DNA of 64,000 bases from Rugamonas sp. A1-17 (GTDB lineage Bacteria; Pseudomonadota; Gammaproteobacteria; Burkholderiales; Burkholderiaceae_D). Within the stretch, counting starts at the first letter, position 1; each line of letters starts with the position of its first letter. Below, piece after piece: positions 57,867 through 64,000 of the stretch. The position numbers and the translations under genes were made by a program. The notes below the pieces were generated by a model. That model saw nothing but the letters and a program-made list of their open reading frames with translations. It was not told the DNA's origin and ran no database searches. The stretch is taken from positions 1 through 64,000 of the forward strand of contig JAJLPB010000016.1 in the NCBI GenBank assembly GCA_025548565.1, written 5' to 3'.

Positions 57867-59447
57867 ATGACGCAGTTAGTTCACCAGTTAATTTTTCAAT
57901 CGGCGCAGCGCGAGCCGCAGCGGCAGGCGTTGTCGTATCAAGGCGTCGGGCTGAACTATGTCGCGCTGGCGCAGATGGTGCGGCTGTCCGCGGCCGCGTG
58001 GGTGCATCACGGCCTGGGACGCAGCGAGCGGCTGGCGGTGTTCATGGAGAAGCGCGAAGAAGCGGTGGTGGCCATGTTCGGCGCGGCCGCCGCAGGCGCG
58101 GTGTTCGTGCCGGTGAATCCGGTGCTGAAGCCCGAGCAAGTGGCGCACATCCTGGGCGACTGCGACGTGCGGATACTGGTCACCACGCGCGAACGCTACA
58201 ATCTGCTGGCGCCGGCGCTGGCGACTTGTCCGGGGCTGCGGAAAGTCATCATCGTCGGCTCCATGGAAGGCTTGGCGGCGGTGGATACTCTGCAATTGCT
58301 GTCCTGGCGCGAGTGCATGCGTGATGCACCCCAAACATCCCTCCATGCCTGCATCGACACCGACATCGCCGCCATTCTGTACACCTCGGGCAGCACCGGC
58401 AGGCCGAAAGGGGTGGTGCTATCGCATCGCAACCTGGTGGCGGGAGCGCTGAGTGTTTCCTCTTACCTGGGCAATACGGCGGAGGACCGCATCCTGTGCG
58501 TCTTGCCGCTGAGTTTTGACTACGGCCTGAGCCAACTGACCACGGCGTTTGCCGCCGGCGCCTGCGCCGTGCTGCTGAATCATCTGTTGCAGCGCGATAT
58601 CCTCGAAGCCGTCCAGCACGAGCGTATCACCGGCCTGGCTGCCGTTCCACCGCTGTGGATGCAGTTGGCGGAGCTGGACTGGCGCCATGCGCAGCGGCTG
58701 CGCTACATCACCAACTCAGGCGGCGCGATGCAACCCCATACGCTGGCGAAGCTGCGCAAGGTGCTGCCATACACCCAGATTTACCTGATGTACGGCCTGA
58801 CGGAGGCGTTCCGTTCGACTTTCCTTGCGCCGGAGCAGCTGGACCGGCGGCCCGATTCGATCGGCAAGGCGATACCGAACGCCGAAGTCCTGGTGTTGCG
58901 CGGCGACGGTTCCGCCTGCGGTCCGAACGAGCCGGGGGAACTGGTGCATCGCGGCGCGCTGGTGGCGATGGGTTACTGGAACGATGCGCAGCGCACCGCC
59001 GAGCGCTTCCGTCCGCTTCCCGACCGGCTGGGCGGACTGCCTGTGCCGGAACTGGCCGTGTGGTCCGGCGACACCGTGCGTTGCGACGACGAGGGATATC
59101 TGTACTTCATTGGCCGCAGCGACGATATGATCAAGACCTCGGGTTACCGTGTCAGCCCGACGGAGGTTGAAGAGGTGGTGTACGCCACCGGCATGGTGGC
59201 GGAGGCCGCCGCCATCGGGGTGCCTCACGAGACGCTGGGGCAGTCGATCACGCTGGTCGCCGCCGCCATGCCGCAAAGTACCATCGACTGCGAAGCGCTG
59301 CTGGCGGCTTGCCGCCAAGCCTTGCCCGCGTACATGGTGCCATCTGTCATCGATATCCGCAGCGCATCCTTGCCGCGCAACCCCAACGGCAAGATCGACC
59401 GCAAATTGCTGGCCGACCAGCTGGCTGGACCACGGTGCGCGTCGTGA
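57867..59447 (+). CDS. AMP-forming acyl-CoA ligase-like enzyme, exosortase A-associated
   Basis: A 526-residue member of the ANL superfamily (TIGR03098 type). Core motifs are YTSGSTGRPKG (172-182), the A5 motif YGLTEAFRST, the hinge GRSDDMIKTSGYRVSPTEVEEV and the C-terminal catalytic lysine in NPNGKIDRKL. It adenylates a carboxylic acid and should hand it to CoA or to the carrier protein encoded at 56758-57000. The acid is unknown. It overlaps the decarboxylase gene by four bases and follows a candidate sigma-54 site. Confidence 0.92.
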   Translation: MTQLVHQLIFQSAQREPQRQALSYQGVGLNYVALAQMVRLSAAAWVHHGLGRSERLAVFMEKREEAVVAMFGAAAAGAVFVPVNPVLKPEQVAHILGDCDVRILVTTRERYNLLAPALATCPGLRKVIIVGSMEGLAAVDTLQLLSWRECMRDAPQTSLHACIDTDIAAILYTSGSTGRPKGVVLSHRNLVAGALSVSSYLGNTAEDRILCVLPLSFDYGLSQLTTAFAAGACAVLLNHLLQRDILEAVQHERITGLAAVPPLWMQLAELDWRHAQRLRYITNSGGAMQPHTLAKLRKVLPYTQIYLMYGLTEAFRSTFLAPEQLDRRPDSIGKAIPNAEVLVLRGDGSACGPNEPGELVHRGALVAMGYWNDAQRTAERFRPLPDRLGGLPVPELAVWSGDTVRCDDEGYLYFIGRSDDMIKTSGYRVSPTEVEEVVYATGMVAEAAAIGVPHETLGQSITLVAAAMPQSTIDCEALLAACRQALPAYMVPSVIDIRSASLPRNPNGKIDRKLLADQLAGPRCAS

Positions 59448-60685
59448 CGGCCGTTGCCGAACTGCCGCGCCACGCGCGGCCCAGCCAATTCCCGACGCTG
59501 GATGATGTGCTGCTGCTGGGCGGCGTCGAGCTGACCCGTCTGGCGGAGCGGGTGGGGCGTACGCCGTTTTATGCCTACGAGCGCAGCCACATCGTCTCCC
59601 GCGTCGCGCAGCTTCGGCGGACGCTGCCGGATGGCGTGCGGCTGCACTACGCGTTGAAGGCCAATCCGATGCCGGCCCTGGTGCAATTGATGGCGGGGCT
59701 GGTCGACGGCTTTGATGTCGCTTCGGGCGGAGAAATGAAGGTGGCGCTGGATGCCGGCATGGCACCCGGCCGCGTCAGCTTCGCCGGACCAGGCAAGCGC
59801 GACGAGGAACTGCGCTGCGCGGTGGCCGCCGGCGTGCTGCTGCACCTGGAGTCCGAGCGCGAAATGGAGCGCGCCGCCTGCATCGGCGCCGAACTGGGCA
59901 TGACGCCGCGCGTGGCGGTGCGGGTCAATCCCGATTTCGAATTGAAGCTGGCGGGCATGAAGATGGGGGGCGGCCCCCGTCCCTTCGGTGTCGACGCGGA
60001 GCGGGTGCCGGCGATGCTGCAGCGGCTGCAACGGTTGGGATTGGACTTCCATGGTTTCCATGTGTTTTGCGGTTCGCAGAATCTGTCCGCCGCGGCGATC
60101 TGCGAGGCGCAACGGCTCAGCGTCGAACTGGGCTTGCGGTTGGCCGGCCATGCGCGTGCGCCGCTGCGCATGCTGAACATCGGTGGCGGCTTTGGCGTGC
60201 CGTATTTTCCCGGCGAGCGGGCGCTGGATCTGGCGGCGGTCGCCGGGGGGCTGGATCAATCGTTGCGCTTGCTGCGGCAGGCTTCGCCCGAAACCGAGCT
60301 GGTCCTGGAGTTGGGGCGCTACCTGGTGGCCGAGGGCGGAATTTACGTTTGCCGCGTGCTGGAACGCAAGCGTTCGCACGGACAGACTTTTCTGGTGACC
60401 GACGGGGGCCTGCATCAGCACCTGGCGGCGTCCGGGAATTTCGGCCAGGTGATCCGCAAGAATTTTCCAGTCGCCATCGGTAACCGGATGGCTGTGGCGG
60501 CGAGCGAGACGGTGTCCGTGGTCGGTCCGCTGTGCACGCCGTTGGACCTGTTGGCCGAGCGCATGGAGTTGCCGCGCGCCGAGGCCGGCGATCTGGTCGT
60601 CGTGTTCCAATCCGGCGCCTACGGCTTGACGGCCAGTCCGACCGCTTTTCTGAGCCATCCGCTGCCGCTGGAGGTGCTGGTATGA
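59444..60685 (+). CDS. PLP-dependent decarboxylase, exosortase A-associated
   Basis: A 413-residue fold-type III decarboxylase related to diaminopimelate/ornithine decarboxylases (TIGR03099 type). The PLP lysine is in HYALKANPMP (about residue 72). Other landmarks are FHGFHVFCGSQN, NIGGGFGVPYF and GPLCTPLDLL with the conserved active-site cysteine. It should decarboxylate an amino acid or a carrier-bound derivative. A GTG overlapping the ligase stop is used as start; another GTG nine bases earlier is possible. It overlaps the amidotransferase gene by four bases. Confidence 0.9.
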   Translation: MTAVAELPRHARPSQFPTLDDVLLLGGVELTRLAERVGRTPFYAYERSHIVSRVAQLRRTLPDGVRLHYALKANPMPALVQLMAGLVDGFDVASGGEMKVALDAGMAPGRVSFAGPGKRDEELRCAVAAGVLLHLESEREMERAACIGAELGMTPRVAVRVNPDFELKLAGMKMGGGPRPFGVDAERVPAMLQRLQRLGLDFHGFHVFCGSQNLSAAAICEAQRLSVELGLRLAGHARAPLRMLNIGGGFGVPYFPGERALDLAAVAGGLDQSLRLLRQASPETELVLELGRYLVAEGGIYVCRVLERKRSHGQTFLVTDGGLHQHLAASGNFGQVIRKNFPVAIGNRMAVAASETVSVVGPLCTPLDLLAERMELPRAEAGDLVVVFQSGAYGLTASPTAFLSHPLPLEVLV

Positions 60686-62523
60686 GCGGCCTGTGCGGTT
60701 ATGTCGCCACCGACGCGGCTGCGGACAGCGGTAGCGTTAAACAATGGTTGGCTGGCATGGGGCAGACTCTGGCCCGTTTTGACGACAGCCCGGTGCGCAT
60801 CGCGGCGGAGCGCGGCGGAGGTGTCGCCGTGGCTGCTTCGGCCGACAGTGTCGCGGTCCATGGCGCGGGCGGGGTGCTGGTCGCGGTCTGGGGACGGCCC
60901 TTGCTCAATGGCTGCGCCGAGAATCTCGCCGAGCGTTTCGCCGCCTTGTGGCTGATCAAGGGAGCACAAGCCTGTTCGGCGCTGTCCGGGCCGTTTGCGG
61001 TCTGCGCGATGGCGGAGGCGGGGGAACGGCTCTTGCTGGCTATCGACCGCAGCGGCGTCCATACGATGCATTATCAGCAGGTGCGGCAGGGGGTGTTGTT
61101 CGGCTCGTCGGCGGCCGCGTTGCAGGCGCATCCGCATGCGCTCACGGCGCTCGATCCGCAAGCCATCTACAACTATCTGTATTTTCACACGGTGCCGGCG
61201 CCGCGCACCGTGTATCGCGGCCAGCGTCGCCTGCAGCCGGGCGAATACCTGCAGTACCGGCACGGCCATCTGGAGACGGGCCGCTATTGGCAGATCGAGT
61301 ACCAGGAACAGGCCGCCACACCCTTTGGCGAGCTCAAGCAGGAATTCCTGGCCACGCTGGAAAGTTCCGTCCGGCGTTCGGCCGGAAGCGCCAGCACCGG
61401 CGCCTTCTTGAGCGGGGGCACGGACAGTTCGACGCTGGCAGGCATGCTGGCCAGCGTCAGCGGCAGCGCGCCGCGCACATATTCTATCGGTTTCGACGTG
61501 GCCGGCTACGATGAAATGCGCTATGCCCGCATCGCCGCCCGTCATTTCGGCGCCGACCACCACGAGTTGTATGTGACGGCGGGCGATGTGGCCGCCGCCA
61601 TTCCGCGCATCGCGGCCGCGTCGGACCAGCCGTTCGGCAATTCATCGGCCGTGCCCGCCTACTATTGCGCCAACATGGCGCGCACCGACGGCGTGACCCG
61701 CCTGCTCGGCGGCGACGGCGGCGACGAGCTGTTCGGAGGAAACGAACGCTACGCGCATCAGGCGGTGCTGTCCCGCTATGAACAATTGCCGTCGGCGCTG
61801 CGTCAGGTGGCGCTGGAGCCCTTGCTGTTTGGCCTGGCTGGCGGACTGGACCTGGCGCCGCTGCGCAAGGCGCGCAGCTATATCGAGCAGGCGGTGATGC
61901 CGATGCCGGCCCGGCTGGAGACGTACAACCTGTTGCAGCGCTATGGTCCCGGCGAGGTGTTGCATCCGGACTTCCTGTCTCGTGTGGACGAGAGCGCTCC
62001 TATCGGTCAACTGAACGATTGCTACTGGCAGAGCGATGGGCTGAGCCTGATCAATCGCATGCAGACGCTCGACCTGCGCTACACGCTGGCGGACAATGAC
62101 TTGCGCAAGGTGCGTCTGGCGTGCGAGTTGGGCGGCGTGGATGTGGCGTTTCCATTCCTGAGCGATGAAATGCTGGCGTTTTCGGCGCGCTTGTCGCCCA
62201 AGGACAAGCTCAATGGAACGCGGCTGCGGTACTTCTTTAAACGGGCTTTGCAAGGTTATCTGCCGGGCGCCATCCTGCGCAAGAAAAAGCACGGCTTCGG
62301 CTTGCCGTTCGGCCACTGGCTGCAGCGGGATGCGGGCTTGCAGGGGCTGGTGCTGGACAGTTTGAGCGATCTCAAGAAACGGCAAATCATACGCGCGGAC
62401 TTCATCGAACGCCTGATGCGCACCCTGGTCGCCGAACATCCTGCCTACCACGGCACCATGGTGTGGGTGCTGATGATGCTGGAGCAATGGCTGGCCCGGT
62501 CAGTTGCACCGGCTGGCAAGTAA
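60682..62523 (+). CDS. Asparagine-synthetase-like amidotransferase, exosortase A-associated
   Basis: A 613-residue protein with an N-terminal glutamine-amidotransferase-like half and a C-terminal ATP-PPase half with PP-loop SGGTDSS (244-250) and later LLGGDGGDELFGGNERY. The usual Cys2 nucleophile of class II amidotransferases is replaced (start MSGLCGY, Cys at residue 5), so glutamine use is doubtful, as in beta-lactam and lasso-peptide cyclases that keep only the ATP half. It should activate a carboxylate as an adenylate and form an amide. Its 3' end overlaps the convergent deacetylase gene by 24 bases. Confidence 0.88.
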   Translation: MSGLCGYVATDAAADSGSVKQWLAGMGQTLARFDDSPVRIAAERGGGVAVAASADSVAVHGAGGVLVAVWGRPLLNGCAENLAERFAALWLIKGAQACSALSGPFAVCAMAEAGERLLLAIDRSGVHTMHYQQVRQGVLFGSSAAALQAHPHALTALDPQAIYNYLYFHTVPAPRTVYRGQRRLQPGEYLQYRHGHLETGRYWQIEYQEQAATPFGELKQEFLATLESSVRRSAGSASTGAFLSGGTDSSTLAGMLASVSGSAPRTYSIGFDVAGYDEMRYARIAARHFGADHHELYVTAGDVAAAIPRIAAASDQPFGNSSAVPAYYCANMARTDGVTRLLGGDGGDELFGGNERYAHQAVLSRYEQLPSALRQVALEPLLFGLAGGLDLAPLRKARSYIEQAVMPMPARLETYNLLQRYGPGEVLHPDFLSRVDESAPIGQLNDCYWQSDGLSLINRMQTLDLRYTLADNDLRKVRLACELGGVDVAFPFLSDEMLAFSARLSPKDKLNGTRLRYFFKRALQGYLPGAILRKKKHGFGLPFGHWLQRDAGLQGLVLDSLSDLKKRQIIRADFIERLMRTLVAEHPAYHGTMVWVLMMLEQWLARSVAPAGK

Positions 62524-63390
62524 CCTCAGGAGAAAGCGCGGCCGGTCCTGCTCCCACGGTGTGTAGCGTGGCAGCTGCAGCGGGTCGCTGGCGGCGTGGG
62601 CGGCGCCGGGCGCGGTGGTGACGGCGGCCCGGAAACCCAGCAGGCGGGCCATGTCGGCGTGGCGTTGGTCGAAATCGACACCCGGTTTGCCGTTCGGATA
62701 GGCGAACAGCTGGACCGGGGCTTGCGTGAGGTCTTCGAGGGCGGTTTTACCGCGACGCATGTCGGCGTAGGCGTCCACATCGGACTGCATGGCCAGGATG
62801 GGATGGGAAGCGGTGTGCGCGCCGATTTCCATGCCCGCTGCCAGCAACGCCCTGACGTCTTCGCTACGCATCATCAATTCTTCTTGCCGGTTCGGAACCA
62901 GGCTGCCGGCGAGCGCCTGGCGCTGTTGAACTGGAAGGTACTTGAGCGCTTGCAGCAGCGTTTCTATCGCTTGCTGTTTCTGATGCAGGGTGTGTACCTG
63001 AAGAGCGTCGCAGCCCGGTACCTCCAGGCGCAACACGGGCTGCCGGGCGTGGCGTACGGCGGCGATCACATCGTCGTTCCACATCCGGCCGCCATCGAGG
63101 TAGTCGCTGGCGATGAAGAAGGTGGCATTCAGTCCGAGGCGCTGCAATATCGGCAGCGCGCAGCTGGCGTTGTCGGCGTAGCCGTCGTCAAAGGTGATGC
63201 AGGCGGCGCGCGCCGGCAGCGTGCCCCGGCGCAGCCGCCCGATGGCGCAGCTCAAGGGCAAGACGTGGAAGCAACGCTTGAGCAAAGACATGTGGCGTTC
63301 GAATTGGCGGGCATCCGGCAATGCCGGCTGCAAGGGGTCGGGCCGCGCCAGTACGCGGTGGTAGACCAGTATCGACAGGCACCGGTTCAC
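62500..63390 (-). CDS. Polysaccharide deacetylase
   Basis: A 296-residue NodB-homology deacetylase: TFDDGYADN (catalytic Asp and metal Asp), HTASHP (metal histidines) and the late PYPNGKPG-like segment (FAYPNGKPG). It would remove acetyl groups from the exopolysaccharide. It is not the PEP-CTERM-specific deacetylase subfamily with a DVEDYF motif. A GTG start overlaps the O-glycosylation ligase stop by four bases, so the two genes are coupled. No signal peptide is evident. Confidence 0.85.
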   Translation of the reverse strand: MNRCLSILVYHRVLARPDPLQPALPDARQFERHMSLLKRCFHVLPLSCAIGRLRRGTLPARAACITFDDGYADNASCALPILQRLGLNATFFIASDYLDGGRMWNDDVIAAVRHARQPVLRLEVPGCDALQVHTLHQKQQAIETLLQALKYLPVQQRQALAGSLVPNRQEELMMRSEDVRALLAAGMEIGAHTASHPILAMQSDVDAYADMRRGKTALEDLTQAPVQLFAYPNGKPGVDFDQRHADMARLLGFRAAVTTAPGAAHAASDPLQLPRYTPWEQDRPRFLLRLLASRCN

Positions 63391-64000
63391 GGCTGCCCGA
63401 CCGCCCGATGGCGGCTCTCGAGCGGGCCTTGCACTGCGCGGTTGACGGCATGCTGCCGTTCGGCGACCAGCACACGGGTGGCGATGATGATGGCCATCAA
63501 ATAGTAGGGGACGTCGAAATACAGCAGGCTCAGAAACGCCCCGCCGACCGCAAAGCCGACGAAGCTCGCTTGTACCATAATGGCCAGTTGTTGCGCCCAC
63601 TCCAGTTCAGACCGGTCCACGCTGTGGCGCGCGATCCACGCGGCCGAGCGCCAGGTCAGTCCGAGCAGCAGCAGGTAGAGCGCCAGGCCGACAAAGCCAT
63701 GTTCGCCCAAGGCCTGGAAATAGATGCTGTGCGCGGCGTGGATATCGTGCGGATCGGGCGCGTAGAGGAAGAAGGCGCGTGGTTCGGCGATATCGAAACC
63801 GCCGCCGAAGAAGCGGTCTTTCGCCAGATTCCATGCCATATGCCAGGCGTTGATGCGGCCCATCGCCGACTCGTCCTCCTGATAGGCGCCGATGCTGTCC
63901 ATGCGCTCGCTCCAGCGCTCCGGCATGAACAGCAGGGCCAGCGGCACCAGCACCGCGAGCATGAGGCCGCCGGCCAGCTTGTGGCGGCTCCTGGACCACA
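63387..64000 (-). CDS. Exosortase A-associated O-glycosylation ligase (N-terminus beyond window)
   Basis: The visible 203 C-terminal residues match the Wzy/O-antigen ligase-like proteins of exosortase A loci (TIGR03097 type). Features are SAMGRINAWHMAWNLAKDR, GGGFDIAEP, YAPDPHDIHAAHSIYFQALG and four TM segments (HGFVGLALYLLLLGL onward). It is thought to join glycan to exported protein or polymerise repeat units in the inner membrane. The gene continues past the window end. Confidence 0.9.
   Translation of the reverse strand, partial: WSRSRHKLAGGLMLAVLVPLALLFMPERWSERMDSIGAYQEDESAMGRINAWHMAWNLAKDRFFGGGFDIAEPRAFFLYAPDPHDIHAAHSIYFQALGEHGFVGLALYLLLLGLTWRSAAWIARHSVDRSELEWAQQLAIMVQASFVGFAVGGAFLSLLYFDVPYYLMAIIIATRVLVAERQHAVNRAVQGPLESRHRAVGQP

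Overview
The window looks like the chromosome of a GC-rich betaproteobacterium of the family Oxalobacteraceae (Massilia/Duganella/Janthinobacterium type). This is an inference from protein sequence character, the combination of a membrane-bound urate hydroxylase cluster with an exosortase A (PEP-CTERM) locus, and the many GGDEF and sensor proteins. No rRNA, tRNA or CRISPR was found, and both ends cut through genes.

1-12.7 kb is a purine-oxidation region. A minus-strand operon encodes a uraD-allC fusion, xdhA, xdhB and xdhC (cut by the window start). A LysR-type regulator follows. On the plus strand lie puuD (urate hydroxylase with a cytochrome c tail), an MIO-type aromatic amino acid/histidine ammonia-lyase 12 bp behind it, an NCS2 purine permease with a structured 5' leader, and a Tsx-like outer-membrane channel. 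A second NCS2 permease sits at 15.7-17.0 kb. Together they would import purines, oxidise xanthine to urate and process it towards ureidoglycolate. Allantoinase and HIU hydrolase are not in the window.

12.7-26.3 kb is signalling-rich. It holds a three-unit 35-bp repeat, a membrane GGDEF protein, a crystallin-like/glycine-zipper envelope protein and an Lrp regulator divergent from an orphan ACT protein. A compact partner-switching module follows: STAS, MBL-fold hydrolase, CHASE2-PP2C phosphatase, OmpA-like, FecR-like and an RsbW-type ATPase. Next come a nitrobindin-like protein, a large PAS-GGDEF protein and a HAD phosphatase.

26.3-29.5 kb is a small acquired island of lower GC. Decayed IS481 and IS5 transposases bracket two convergent HNH-like genes. 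29.5-37.8 kb holds a chemoreceptor lacking its usual sensor domain, a candidate small RNA, a LysE exporter with a WYL regulator, a secreted nuclease, an RTX/DUF4214 metalloprotease, and a histidine kinase paired with a PAS-GGDEF protein.

37.8-48.3 kb is housekeeping: queE-queD-tadA-hydrolase-ldcA, a YbiT-like ABC-F protein, and the NAD genes nadA-nadC and nadB, with a PEP-CTERM protein between them. 48.4-64 kb is part of an exosortase A locus: a sugar transferase, PrsK and PrsR, then two divergent, tightly overlapping operons with a candidate sigma-54 promoter between them. These encode a carrier protein, acyl-CoA-ligase-like enzyme, PLP decarboxylase, asparagine-synthetase-like enzyme, two alpha/beta hydrolases with unusual nucleophile elbows, a GNAT protein, a glycosyltransferase and a TPR protein. 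A deacetylase and a partial O-glycosylation ligase end the window. The exosortase itself is not seen. The chemistry of this accessory set is the best candidate for an undescribed system here.
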